Shown: positions 12,011-22,924 of the stretch, in pieces
How positions within the stretch are numbered: the first letter of the stretch is position 1
How the letters are laid out: every line of letters begins with the position of its first letter
From: Loripinus fragilis
Taxonomy: Eukaryota; Mollusca; Bivalvia; Lucinida; Lucinidae
Assembly: GCA_964019695.1 (NCBI GenBank)
Contig: OZ026516.1
Location: 83,655,188-83,719,187, forward strand
DNA: 64,000 nt
Direction of reading: 5' to 3'
Translations under genes and position numbers: made by a program
Notes under the pieces: generated by a model
Seen by the model: the letters and a program-made list of their open reading frames with translations, nothing else
Databases searched by the model: none
Told to the model about the DNA's origin: nothing

Positions 12011-12216
12011 ACCACCTCGGAACGGTAAGTAAAATATTTCACTGGAGGGCTTAAACCGGTTTTACGGCGCCAACTTCACCCTACTTCAGATGTGGATCAA
12101 GACACATAGATGTTTGGTTTGCATGAAAAACCCCTAACTTATCAACCCTTTTTTTTTTTAAAAAAAAATCGCCAATTGCAACGATAGTTGTCTGCTGCTT
12201 TTGTTGTGTGCTGAAA

Positions 12217-12415
12217 TGTTAAAAAGCCTTTTTCACAAAAAGTATAGACCTAAATCAGACTGCCGCTGCTGTATGGGCAGTCTGATCTCGCTCCACACTG
12301 TTTGCCCTAATGCTTACATTAGGCAAATAATATAAGCAAAAGTATGCAACAAACGACTTAAGCAGATGACATTTTCAGACCATATTTTTGCAAGCGCTTT
12401 AAGGGTTAAGTAGTG
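12217..12415. mobile_element. MITE (TTAACCCTT family), copy
   Basis: The central hairpin AAATCAGACTGCCGCTGC / GGGCAGTCTGATCTC is followed by GCAAGCGCTTTAAGGGTTAA at the right. The complete relative is at 32938-33185. Confidence 0.7.
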
Positions 12416-12634
12416 ATCAGTGTACACGTATGTGGTCGCTAATCCCCAAAGCTATTATATGACTTTTTGTAAAGGCGGCACCTCATGAATGCGCAATTAG
12501 GACTGGTCAACCTTAGACATAGGTAAAACCTGAAAATGAGGCGTGGTTTTATTCAAAAGTAACTGCATCATCTTGCGTCATTACCTTAGTATAGACGCAA
12601 AACTCATTATTTAGTCCTTAAAACGCCGGCAAAA

Positions 12635-12817
12635 TAACTGCATCTGAAAATGTCTATACAACATACTATGATAAACATAGAGGCAAACATTGTGGACCCA
12701 GATCAGACTGTTCCTACAGGAGCAGTATGATCTGGGTCCACACTGTTTATCTATGAGGCTTAAAATAGTTTAGTGGACGACATAAAGATACAGTTTGTGA
12801 TTATGCGCTTTAAGGGT
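12635..12817. mobile_element. MITE (TTAACCCTT family), copy
   Basis: TGTGGACCCAGATCAGACTG and its inverse CAGTATGATCTGGGTCCACA form the hairpin; the right end is GCGCTTTAAGGGTTAA. The left end is eroded. Confidence 0.72.
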
Positions 12818-13109
12818 TAATAAATGTGAGTTCAGTGTGCATACGGTTAGGATTTTCATGAAATGCACGCACGTTTGCGCGGCTCAAAAAGCTTATTAAC
12901 TTTTTACCAAATTATAAATAAAACCTGATTTCCCCTTCTCAGCAGATGAAATAGCTAAGCCACGCCCAGATATGAATATTAAAGTTGCCGCCTTTACAGT
13001 TAGCGAAAAGTCAAGTAATATGTGGTCGCTAATCTCTAAAGTTACAGAAATATTACTGGAACAAATCACTTTAACCATCATAAGCTTCTCCCTATTATTT
13101 ATCAAACTA

Positions 13110-13334
13110 CTGTCGTGCCAACCAAGAGTGACAGTGACGTCATGTTTTGTTTATAAAGTTATTAAGGACTTAGAATCGATAGATCACGTGTTTATTAATC
13201 CTATCCGCAGAATAGGATTAATACACAAGTGATCTTTCGATTCGCTATAGCTCAAATCAGTGTACAAGTTTATGTTTTGCTAAACAATTGTAAACAAAAT
13301 ATTACGTCACTGTCACTTTTGGTTGGCACGACAG
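13110..13334. mobile_element. TA-flanked MITE (CTGTCGTGCC family), copy 1
   Basis: Terminal inverted repeats CTGTCGTGCCAACCAAGAGT and its inverse (CACTTTTGGTTGGCACGACAG at the right) extend through GACAGTGACGTCATGTTTTG. A TA lies on each side, as for Tc1/mariner insertions. Centre: TAATCCTATCCGCAGAATAG hairpin. No coding capacity. Lies in the GPCR intron; its relative is just upstream of the GPCR start. Confidence 0.87.
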
Positions 13335-13521
13335 TAGTGGCTAGTCAAGGGTTCCCGTATACAATACAGGGTTTATACTGAATACATTTATAGTGTTGAT
13401 TAATTTTATTTAAAGAAGAATCGACCCAAAGCATAATTGTTTGGCAGACTATATGTAAGGAGATGGTCATAGCTAGTGTTGTACAAACTCGACCAAAACA
13501 CATTGCTGTAATTTATGACTC

Positions 13522-13523
<2 letters not shown>

Positions 13524-13583
<60 letters not shown>

Positions 13584-13617
13584 AGAGAGAGAGGGGGGGG
13601 AGAGAGAGAAAGAGAGA
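13524..13617. repeat. AG microsatellite
   Basis: About 90 bp of near-perfect AG repeat, ending in a poly-G interruption and GAAAGAGAGA. The RERERE reading frame over it is an artefact. Confidence 0.95.
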
Positions 13618-14202
13618 ATTTGCATATTGTGTTGCTAGTTTCTAATAGTACAGAAAACGAATCAACTTACATTTAAGAGGATAATAAATGGCTGGGGTTA
13701 TCATTAACTGTTTACAACCCATACATATGCACTGAATGCATTTATAGTCCGAAGGACACGGTTAACAGGTTAAAAGTATTTAACAATTCTTTTAACTTTA
13801 TTCGTGCCCGTATTCAACTTTCATACATTTGGTTTAAAAGGAAATGCTTAGAACTGCCTAGAAACGGGATCTTTGATGTAAAATTATATAACAGAACGTG
13901 TCTTTGAACTTTTTCTAGGATTTAATAATATTAAACTGCTTACAATACATTACTACATCTTTTTTAAAATGAGATGGCTACGAACGCGAGTCAAGTCGTG
14001 ACATATCTATTGAATCCAATATAGGATGCAGTCATAATGCTTCTCATTTATGATAGAGGACATCAAACGATTATAACAAAAATAAGCCTCTCTAGAATAT
14101 GACCGAGAATGGTCATAATCTAGTTCCTGCTATTGAGAAAAAAGCAGTGTCAAGGTGTATTTGCACCCATTAGCCAGAAATAGTCAAAACAAATAGCGAA
14201 AC

Positions 14203-14230
14203 GTCTCTCTCTCTCTCTCTCTCTCTCTCT
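14203..14230. repeat. TC microsatellite
   Basis: About 14 TC units in the GPCR intron. Confidence 0.9.
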
Positions 14231-14239
14231 TCCTGAAAG

Positions 14240-15360
14240 ATAATTCCCAAACTTTAAAACAACACAAAGCATTTCAATACAGAGCTAGTGATAAACCATA
14301 GAAACACATATTAGACACATTCTTGTTTAAAAATAAACTATTCTTTTGTCATGCTTTTCAATTATATTCGTGAGTTTCTGTGAGATATACATGTAATTAG
14401 TAAATTGTTTTGGTCGACTGTCCAATATGTTATCTGTATGGGACACTCGTGACATTCTCTGTCAAGTTAGCCAGAAAAGCCAGGTTTAGTTATTTATAAA
14501 ATCTATTCGACAAACACTATCTGGTTACTCCCATATATTGTCTGAGCTTATTTCAAGGATAAGTGTGTCTACATTCCTTGAAACCATTAATTTTGATTAA
14601 CCAGACAATATACAATTTTAAGCCTAGGTTGTAAAGTTTTAACTCATCTTGTATCTTTCAGTTTGGCTATCCAAACACTGCTTTCGTACGGAACCAGCTT
14701 TCGAACGGAGCCTATTTCAGAACGACTATCCGTCCGCCTTGATAGATACGTTGAAACACTCAGTTCGGCTACCCGAACATTGTTTCCAAATACAGCACCT
14801 TTAAATACCTAGCAAACATTCAAAGTGGGTCGTGCATATTACTGTCAGTTGATATAACAGCTTATTATCAATTCGTTTGAACGTGTTTGTTAAGGCTATC
14901 ATGATCAGCAACTCTTGGCGATGACGTTAAAAAGGGTTATCCTTTCTTATCCTGCAATCCATTTAATTTTATGATACATGTAGCAATAGTGGAATTACAA
15001 CTGATTGGATGTAAGTTTAGGTCACATACCTGTAATAGGGGCAGTGATTGGCTCAATAAGTGGGTGGACGCTCAGCATAGTATTTAAGTTGTAAGGTGTT
15101 TCATGATTGGCCAATAGAAATATTATGAGAAGTATATTGTATTTATTAGACGTGTATATCTTTTCTGTACTTTTTGAAACAACATCGCATTGCTTTTGTT
15201 GATTACGTTTACTGGTGTGGCTTAGAAAAAGGACCTTGCATTCTGGATTTTTCTTCTCATGTAGGGTGCCCACCTTCATGGCTAAAAAGTGGTAAAACAT
15301 GGTGGTCACCGGGGAATTTCATTCTTGATTACTGATTGTACTAGGTCCAATCCGTTACTC
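14240..15360. other. Intronic stretch, no gene seen
   Basis: Unique-looking AT-rich intron sequence. A 95-residue minus-strand ORF (15022-15309) has no recognised homology or conserved codons that I can judge. Confidence 0.5.
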
Positions 15361-15362
15361 TG

Positions 15363-15455
15363 GGAGCATTCTGCAATACTTTTGACCTGCATTAAGCGAA
15401 ACCCAATTTTCGGTCTTTTTGAGAGTAGCCGTTCTGCACAGGTTTTATTGTACTA
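15363..15455. mobile_element. Truncated copy of the 10211-10428 MITE
   Basis: GAGCATTCTGCAATACTTTT, GACCTGC and the end GAGAGTAGCCGTTCTGCACA to TTGTAC match the right half of the 10.2-kb element. Confidence 0.75.
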
Positions 15456-15479
15456 CAAAGTTTAAAATAAAAGGTAAAT

Positions 15480-15740
15480 GAGTATGAATAGCAAATACCA
15501 CAATTACACACTGCAGACCAACCAACGACACCGAGAGGAAGAGCCATAGAAGACTAATGGCATCACGAAGACAATTAAAGTAAAGCAATCAGCTCTCTCT
15601 CTTACACAGAAAGATGATTGCAAAATTAGAAAGGCCACGAAGTACTGCTAAAAACACGGACTACATGTAATAGCAAAACACTCGCAAACAACGGGAGCAA
15701 CACTAAACAATGAATCAACAACAACAGAACCACCGCTTTA
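15480..15740 (-). repeat. Dispersed repeat related to 19740-20010 and 60170-60420
   Basis: Blocks such as CACACTGCAGACCAACCAA, AAGATGATTGCAAAAT, AACAATGAATCAACAACAAC and GAACCACCGCTTTAGAACG occur in the same order in the other copies, inverse to those at 1.2 kb and 32.7 kb. Confidence 0.68.
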
Positions 15741-15765
15741 GAACGAACAGTAACCGAAGCCACAT

Positions 15766-15793
15766 GTGTGTGTGTGTGCGGGGGGGGGGGGGG
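15766..15793. repeat. TG repeat plus poly-G next to GPCR exon 1
   Basis: A (TG)n tract and 13 G in a row lie about 40-65 bp inside the intron from the exon 1 donor. The ends of such tracts are prone to sequencing error. Confidence 0.9.
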
Positions 15794-15832
15794 TTAATTC
15801 ATAGCACATATAATATGTATGTATACACTTAC

Positions 15833-16175
15833 CAACAATGCTCAAGGGATCCGCAATAGCCGTCACATACAAATCAGAGATTGCTAGATTGACAATGAAA
15901 ATCATCTCCGCATTTCTAAGCTTCTTATTTGACGCAATAGCAAGTAACGTCAAAATATTTCCTGCTGTTCCAACAAACGACGCCACCGAAAGGATAACGA
16001 TAACAGGAATAGCTGTCCACGGCTTTGTCCGGATGAACTCATGCTTACCAAAAGCACCAATTGTAAAACCTTCATCTAACACACTCTTCACAATATTGAA
16101 ACGATCTTCAACGTCTGGCAACGTCAACGTTATACCACCGTCAGTTGTGGTGTTAAGCGTTTCAGTATTATTCAT
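15833..16175 (-). CDS. Rhodopsin-family GPCR (melatonin/Moody/Tre1-like), exon 1
   Basis: This is the first coding exon of a class A G-protein-coupled receptor, expected in the plasma membrane. It encodes 114 residues plus the first base of codon 115. The N-terminus is short, with two N-glycosylation sequons (residues 2-4 and 8-10). TM1 spans about residues 54-81 with the family GN pair (N73 = position 1.50). TM2 spans about 90-112 and contains NLAISDL, giving the conserved Asp 2.50 at D101. The exon ends ADPLSIV followed by G and a strong donor GTAAGT (minus strand, 15832-15827). That phase-1 donor joins exactly to the acceptor at 9912 to make GCC (Ala). ATG at 16175 is preceded by the sequence ACAAATT; no upstream exon was recognised. 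A (TG)n/poly-G tract lies 50 bp into the intron. The element ending at 16200 is only 25 bp upstream of the ATG. The ligand is unknown. Confidence 0.92.
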
Positions 16176-16200
16176 AATTTGTGTTATTGATAACTCACTA

Positions 16201-16571
16201 CTGTCCTGCCAACGAAGAGTGACAGTGATGTCATGTTTTGTTTACTTAGTTTTCAGGGACTTATAATCGATAGATCACTTGTGAATTAATCCTATCCGCA
16301 GGATAGGATTAATACACACTTGATCCATCGATTCGCGTTAGCTCAAGAGGAGAGTAGAGTCCTTGCTCGATAAGAGCAGTGTTACGTAGTTGGTCAGCTT
16401 ATGATACTTTATTCACCTGATTGGACAAATACAGGTTTTTATATCATACTTCAAACTGTAAATCTGTTTCGTCACTCTACTCTTAACGAGTACGGACTCG
16501 ACAAGCTAGTGTTTTACTTAAGAATTGTAAACAAAATATGATGTCACTGTCACTTTTGGTTAGCACGACAG
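16201..16571. mobile_element. TA-flanked MITE (CTGTCGTGCC family), copy 2, with an inner insertion
   Basis: Ends CTGTCCTGCCAACGAAGAGT and TTTGGTTAGCACGACAG, each followed by TA, match 13110-13334. About 150 bp inserted in the right half (16345-16505) have their own inverted ends (AGAGTAGAGTCCTTGCTCG / CACTCTACTCTTAACGAGT). The left end is 25 bp upstream of the GPCR start codon, so it must form the 5' leader or core promoter unless an upstream exon exists. Confidence 0.87.
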
Positions 16572-16579
16572 TAAAATGT

Positions 16580-17370
16580 ATATTTCCAATCATCACTTAT
16601 CAAGCACATTGTTAAGAAGTCAGTCTTCCATTTAATACAATATACATTCAATTAAAAATCCAAAAGACAATTTGAAAGCAGATTTTTTCCATACAGAAAC
16701 ACTATACCGTCTTCAATTATTCTGTCTACATAATCGACATTGTCTTTGAAGAGTCATATTTCCTAAGAATTATTTTTCACGGTTCCAATCACCAATTTCA
16801 TGCATGAACATCTCGCTTCGTCATTAGATGACAGATGTGTTTTTCTAATGAAGAGATTGATTTTCTGACTCTTGTAGATAATTAGGCGAGCAAGACTCTG
16901 TGCTCACTGGCACGACTATCGTATTTGATTGTAATTTCGATATTGTCTTAAAGTTCAACTGACATGATCGTAAGAACTACAGATCGTGTGATGGGCCCAC
17001 CGAGCATGGCACAATGGTGGCACACCCAGTAGCACAAACGGAAAATACATAAAACACTATTAGAACAACAACAACAACAATAACAACAATGCAAGCAACA
17101 CCGCAATAACACCATCACCAACAATATTGCACCTATGTACCTAAATGTATTAAACCTTTATGCCCTAATAGAGTCATCCTTCTGACTTGATACAAAAATG
17201 GGATGGTCCATTGTATAATTTGAGGGGTTACAGGTTATTATTCCCAAATAAAATTGTATTTCTTTCTCGGAAGATCGTTTTTGTTTGATCAATCAATATA
17301 GACACTGATCAGAAATGCCGCAAAATTTCATCTGGGTATTCATTGTTTGCCAAAGACGCAGTTTGGAGTC
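16580..17370. other. No gene seen; upstream flank of the GPCR
   Basis: AT-rich, with an ACA/ATA-rich simple tract at about 17066-17100. No exon was recognised. Confidence 0.5.
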
Positions 17371-17879
17371 ACTTAAGAAATGAATTCGATTTTTAGAATG
17401 TTCATGGAATCATGAATTCATGAAAGGCTTCGCGTTAATTTTGCAAGAGACCTAAAGTATTCCTGATTCCATGAACATTCCAAAAATTGACTTTTTTGCT
17501 TATGTTTACATTTTATTATAGATATCTAAAATACAAAAAGAAATGTTTTTAATTTAGGAATTAAAACAGTTTTGTATTTTAAATATAATCGTATTAACGG
17601 TTTAGTCGGAGTGTAAAATGGAAAAGCGGAACAGCCAGCTTGAACAAGGACAACTAATGGAGCAAATAAGAAGCTTGTTTTGCACGTGCGACTCAGGTGT
17701 GGCTCGCTGTCAATCATAACACCAGAGACGAGTTCAACAATGCGAGCGCTGCCAAGCGCTCGTTACACTGTTGTCAGGCTTTACACATTACGAATAAAGA
17801 TAGGTACCAATCAACGAGCGCTCGGCGAGCTCATGCATTGTTGAACTCGCCTCAGTATCACTTCTGGTGAATGAGGCAC

Positions 17880-19466
17880 ACTTCGAATTGAAAAATAGTT
17901 CCTACTATAGTAAATATAGTTAGATTCGAATATCGATAGTCGCTACTATAGTCCTACTAGAGATTTACGGTGGGTCAGAGCAACGTTGCTCTAGTAGATT
18001 GTCTGGTTCCCTCCTCTAGCCCTATCTAACAAGATGGGTCAAGATCTGTCAGTAGCCTCAAAATAATTTGTTTTAGAAAATAAATACTCGCTGTGCTCTA
18101 TTTGCGGTCCTGCTTATTCGTAATTGTTAATATTAGAGTTGGCTGTGCAGTATATGAACATTATTTTCGTCTGCAATGAAGAATTGAAAGGGGGCATGCA
18201 AGGCTATTTTAAGCTCCCATGAGCCATTGGCTCAGGGTGAGCTATTGTGATCATTGAATGTCCGTCGTCCGTCGTGTGTCGTCCGTTGCCCGTCGTCAAC
18301 AATTGCTTCAAACAACATCTCCTCCTAAACTACTGGCTGGATTTTGACCAAACTTGGTAGGAATGATCCTTATATGACCCTCTTTTAAATTGTTCAAATG
18401 GTTTCGGTCCATTTGCATATCTAGGTTAAAATAGATTTTCAAGATGAAACTTTAAAAATCTTCTTCTCTGAAATCACAAGGCCTAGAGCTTTGATATTTG
18501 GTATGTAGCATCACATAGTGGACCTCTACCAAGTTTGTTCAAATTATAGCCCTGGGGTTAAAAATGGCCCCGCCTCGGGGGTCTCATGGTTTACATAGGC
18601 TTATATAGGGAGCAACATGAAAAAATCTTCTTCACTGAAACCACAAGGCCTAGGGCTTTGATATTTGGTATGTAGCATCACCTATTAGACCTCTACCAAG
18701 TTTGTTCAAATTATAGCCCTGGGACTAAAAATGGCTCCACCCCGGGGGTCACATGTTTTACATAGGCTTATATAGGGAGCAACATGAAAAAAATCTTTTT
18801 GTCTGAAACCACAAGGCCTAGAGACTTGATATTTGGTATGTAGTATCATCTAGTAGACCTCTACCAAATTTGTTCAAATTATAGCCCTGGGGCTAAAAAT
18901 GGCCCCGCCCCGAGGGTCACATATTTTACATAGGCTTATATAGGGAGCAACATGAAAAAATCTTCTTGTCTGAAACCACAAGTCCTAAAGCCTTGATATT
19001 TGGTATGTAGTATCATCTAGTATACCTCTACCAAGTTTGTTCATCTAATAGCACTGGGGCCAAAAATGGCACTGTCCCTGGGGTCACATATTTTCATTGG
19101 CTTATATAGGGAAAAATATCGAAAAATCTTCTTGTCTGAAACCATAAGGCTTAGGGCCTTGATATTTGGTTTACAGCATCACCTAGTGGACCTCTATCAA
19201 GTTTGTTTAAAATTATGCCCCTGGGGCCAAAATGCCCCCCCCCCCCGCCAGGGTAGCCAGGGACATGGTCAGCTTTCTACAGATACCTTTATGTAAGCTT
19301 TAAACAAAACTCAGGTGAGCGCTTTAGGGCCACTCGGCCCTCTTGTTTTTTTTAACTTGGCAACCAACTAAAGTTCCAACTGCAGCCGTTCGGATGTAAA
19401 CGTGCGCGCGCAACTATTACGTAAGAACTTTAGTAAGAACTTTAGTTCGATTCGAAGTGGGCCTGA
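17880..19466. mobile_element. TIR element (TCGAATCGAACTATAG family), interrupted copy
   Basis: Left part 17880-18210 and right part 19350-19466 match, in order, the full copy at 39616-40069 (ACGGTGGGTCAGAGCA, CTCCTCTAG-CCTATCTA, GTCAGTAGCCTCAAAATAAT, GCCAACCAACTAAAGTT). The outer left end is slightly eroded. A tandem-repeat element sits between the halves. Confidence 0.82.
18211..19345 (+). mobile_element. Tandem-repeat element, helentron-associated-like, copy 1
   Basis: It starts at GCTCCCATGAGCCATTGGCT with GTCCGTCGTC repeats, carries five units of about 165-170 bp (each with TTGATATTTGGTATGTAGCA and CTCTACCAAGTTTGTTCAAA), and ends CTCAGGTGAGCG, a GGGCC/GGCCC hairpin and TCTTG in a T-run. 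A minisatellite core, a short terminal hairpin and insertion between Ts are known features of helentron-associated elements; membership is inference. No protein is encoded. Confidence 0.8.
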
Positions 19467-19739
19467 GTTTAATGTTCAAAGCGTATTGCACGGGCAAGTG
19501 AGCTTGGTAGCTGTCAATCTATTTTGTGTAATTCATGAGGCTATGAACGGTTGCAAAAATCTAAAGATTCATTAAAGGATTACTTCGAAAATGTAAATAT
19601 TAGTTTATAAATGGTTAAACAAAATATTTAAAGAAAACACTTGTAGTAAATCAGTAAATTCTAAGAAGACACACGGTTGGAATATACTCGCATATCGCTT
19701 CCTAAAATTAGCAAAAATATCTAATAAAAAAGGGTAGCC

Positions 19740-20350
19740 AACTCAAAAATAGTAAGTGAGTATGATCAGGAATGCCACAATCACAAACTGCAGACAAAGC
19801 CATGTCACCGCGAGGATGAGCCACACAACTATCACGAGCTCTCTCTTCCCCATCAAGATGATTGCAAAACTAGAATGGACATAAAGTAAAGTAAAAAAAG
19901 CCCAAAACAGTTACAGACTCCCACATTTGGAACAACAATAAACAACGAATCATCAACAACATAACCACCGCCTTAGAACGGACAGCAGCCTAAGCCACCG
20001 ATGGGGGGGGGGGGGCTTAAATGCATTTTGCTGGTACTAAATATTTGCCCTAGATTCTGCTGTTGTTGAAGTTCAAGAAATGTTCAGCTCGCATGGATGC
20101 CTTCTAACTATTTCAATGCATCATCATGGATAAACACTCTAATCAAATTAACACACTATGATGAAACAAAGAAAAGGGCACACGACTCACAGATAGACAG
20201 AGCTAAAGAAAACCTCAAGTTGAGCCGCGGTGGGTCCAGCTACAGATAAGCATCAGGCACCAACCCACCGATTAAAACTTTACGTCAGAGCCGTCATAGA
20301 GTCTGAGGCCTGACCCACCGTCGTGCAATTAAAGAGGAAACCACAGCTAT
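19740..20350 (-). repeat. Dispersed repeat, minus-strand copy
   Basis: CACAAACTGCAGACAAAGCC, AACCACCGCCTTAGAACGG, CACACGACTCACAGATAG and TTGAGCCGCGGTGGGTCC match, inverted, the 900-1330 and 32420-32940 copies. A poly-G run lies at about 20004. Confidence 0.75.
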
Positions 20351-20619
20351 AAATCGTGATTGGGTTTAAAATCATGCTTGACATCCAAGTTATATCCAAC
20401 CTTTATACAATGTTTGAAAATCTTTTTGAATTGAGAACAAAAATTAGGTTTTCTAACAATTCTTTTGAATTTATATACTAAATCACAATAGAATATAGAT
20501 GCTTATATGCCCCGTTGCAGAAGAGTTTTTAACCCAATGTTGCCATTTTCTACGATAAAAATAAGATGTTCAAAAGTGTCTACGTCTGGTATCCTTGACT
20601 CTTCTATATTATTTGAGCC

Positions 20620-20825
20620 GCGATATGAGATTTCCAACAATATGGTATGTGCAACTAGCAAAAGCTCAGAACAGCCTGCGCATACGCGCAGTCTGATCAA
20701 ATCCCTTTGCTAGCCGCTTTCTATGCCTAAAAGGAGGCTGCACACGCTCGTCTGAGTCTAAACATGAAAAAATACCACATTGATGGAAATCACATGTCAT
20801 GGCTCATTTGCCATAGGGAATTCAA
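20620..20825. mobile_element. MITE (GAGATTTCCAACAA family), copy 2 of 4
   Basis: ATGAGATTTCCAACAATATG, a central CAGCCTGCGCATACGCGCAG hairpin, and an inverted right end TTGATGGAAATCACATGTCA, GGCTCATTTG. Internally rearranged relative to copies 1 and 3. Confidence 0.75.
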
Positions 20826-20829
20826 ATGC

Positions 20830-21370
20830 ACCTTACCAGTATTTTTCAAGAATTATCTGACAGCATGTTTAATTAATAATTAAACCTCTTTAAATGCATA
20901 TGGTAGTTTTGTTTTGCTAATACATTATAGGGAAATGTGTATAACGTGAACCCATTGCAAAAGTGCACACCCAGGTTTCATATTATGTACATTTAACTTG
21001 ACTGTATCTGTACATTGACTGCTTTCTGTTACCGTATATGAAGGTGAACACGGCTATTTTAAAAAAAAGATTCAACTTTTTATCAGATGGAAATGTCAGT
21101 CATATTTTTCAGAGCAATCGCTACAGAGTCGTCTTCTTGTTATAAAATGGGTTCCAAAGATGGTCACGAATTAACGAATTGGTTAGATAATCGAGCAACA
21201 AATCTTAAGTAAAATCCAACAGTACTTTACCCACATCATACCACAAGTAGCCTATATTGGCTTGACTTGCTTACTTTCATGGCTTAAAAGAGTGACATCA
21301 AAGATATCAAATGTGAAGGCTAACAAGCAGTGTGGTGCATGACAATGAAGATATACGGCTATGAAATAAA
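20830..21370. other. No gene seen
   Basis: AT-rich DNA between two copies of the same MITE family; no feature recognised. Confidence 0.45.
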
Positions 21371-21377
21371 TATCATA

Positions 21378-21620
21378 AATGAGCCAGTGCCCGAGATTTC
21401 CAACAATTTGACATTTTGACAAGTGTAGACTCGGACGGGCCTCTGCAGCCTCCTGTTATGCTTAGAAACTCCAAATGACGCTCGGTCAGTAGCTTAACAT
21501 TCATAGAATACTCAAGCGACAAGCAAAGGCTCTGATCAGGCTGCGCGTATGCGCAGGCTGGTCTGAGGCTTTGCTGGTCGCACATACCAAATTGTTGGAA
21601 ATCTCATGCACTGGCTCATT
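21378..21620. mobile_element. MITE (GAGATTTCCAACAA family), copy 3 of 4
   Basis: AATGAGCCAGTGCCCGAGAT and its inverse ATCTCATGCACTGGCTCATT are the ends; the central hairpin GACAAGCAAAGGCTCTGAT / CTGAGGCTTTGCTGGTC is as in copy 1. Confidence 0.87.
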
Positions 21621-22011
21621 TGAAATGATCATTCGCAATGGTCACATGCAATAAATGTACATCAACAAGCTAAAAAGCAACCTTTGGCCTCGAATAGATC
21701 TTGTGCGGTGAACAATGGCAAAGATCAGCCTTCGCATCTGCACAGTCTGATCACCCGCATTGCTATTAAAACTGATACACGTAATACATGTTGCTGCACT
21801 TGTTGCATCGTTTTATCCCAAAGTAGAAGCTAGTCTACAAATCTGAGAGGAAAGGTTTCCGTTTACCTAGCCTGTGATACTGTAAATTCTAAACTATTCT
21901 TGAGAATTCTATTTCGGGAATAGCGTAAAATTAAAAGTTCACGACTGGAGCGTGATTTACATACTAGCGATTAGAAATTCGCCATATCGAGATGGTTTGC
22001 TGTTCGGTCAA

Positions 22012-22505
22012 AGATCTGGTTAAATGGTTATTGACAGCAACCGAAATTTTACTTGGAATGGGTTAACAGTGCAGGGAGGTGAAGCAGGAAAGCTGGCGAT
22101 ATTTTTATGTGTGTGTGTTTAACTTAGTCCCTTATGAATCGAATGCTGCAAAAATGAAGCAGAAAGAGGTTTTTTGCATTTTTCGATCATTTTCGAGGTA
22201 TAAGAAAAAAATAACGATATGGTTCACATCTGAAGTGTTTTAGAGTTCGCACCAATAAATTACAGAACCTTTCATAAAACACTCTTGATGTGAACCATAT
22301 CATTTTCTTCTTCTTATACAAACGTACCCCGAAATCGGTCGTAAAATTTTAAATCTCTTTCTGCTTCAATTTTGCAGCATTTGATTCATTAGGGAATTCA
22401 TTATTTAATACACACACATAAAAAATTATCGCCAGCTTCATCTCCTTGTAGTGTAAACCCATTCAAGATATAAATTTGGTATCTCATCAATAACTTTTTA
22501 ACCAG
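22012..22505. mobile_element. Long palindrome, about 490 bp
   Basis: The two halves fold along their length: GATCTGGTTAAATGGTTATT / AATAACTTTTTAACCAGGTC at the ends, GCTGGCGATATTTTTATGTG / ACATAAAAAATTATCGCCAG inside, and ATATGGTTCACATC / GATGTGAACCATAT near the apex. The arms differ by many substitutions. No coding frame. Confidence 0.85.
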
Positions 22506-22924
22506 GTCCTTGTCCGAAAGTCACATAAGATTGGCATGTTGCTGTCATTTTTCCGGGGTATCTGCTTCAAACCCCATGCATATCTGACCAGTACTTAACG
22601 GAAATATCAAAGAAAGTCTTATCTGAATCCAGGATTTTTGACAAGCGTCCGCCATTTTAATCCTCTAAAGTCACGTGATACTCCGCCGTGAGTGAACCCT
22701 ACAGATTTGGTTAGAGAGCCTGTTTTGTGTAGAAGCCCGAAGATACAACTGCAACTGTACTAAACATTATATTGTTGACAAGATTATTTACCCTGCTGCG
22801 CCCCTGTGGTACACATGTGGAATACTCAAGAGAATAAAATACTGTTAAAGGATCCTCAGTAATTGTATTCTGGCCCACCTCAATGACCAAAAAGGTGCCT
22901 AGCAATATGTAGATCTATATGTAC

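Larger units (their letters stand above)
9912..15832 (-). other. GPCR intron, 5.9 kb, filled with small transposons
   Basis: The boundaries are GTAAGT at 15832-15827 and TTTTAG ending at 9912. Both sit inside a continuous GPCR reading frame with matching phase 1. The intron holds no recognised exon. It contains at least seven inverted-repeat elements (listed separately), AG and TC microsatellites and one copy of a larger dispersed repeat. Confidence 0.88.
17380..19615. mobile_element. Dispersed repeat split by a nested insertion
   Basis: The head (17380-17725: AATGTTCATGGAATCATGAA foldback, GGTTTAGTCGGAGTGTAA, GCACGTGCGACTCAGGTG) and the tail (about 19470-19610: CACGGGCAAGTGAGCTTG, CATGAGGCTATGAACGGTTG) match a copy at 44585-44835 and 45205-45395, where head and tail are close together. 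Here they are parted by about 1.75 kb holding two further nested elements. Confidence 0.78.

Noticed and set aside
15838..16266. 142-codon plus-strand ORF
   Set aside because: It is the antisense of GPCR exon 1 and the adjoining MITE; the minus strand has the conserved receptor motifs.
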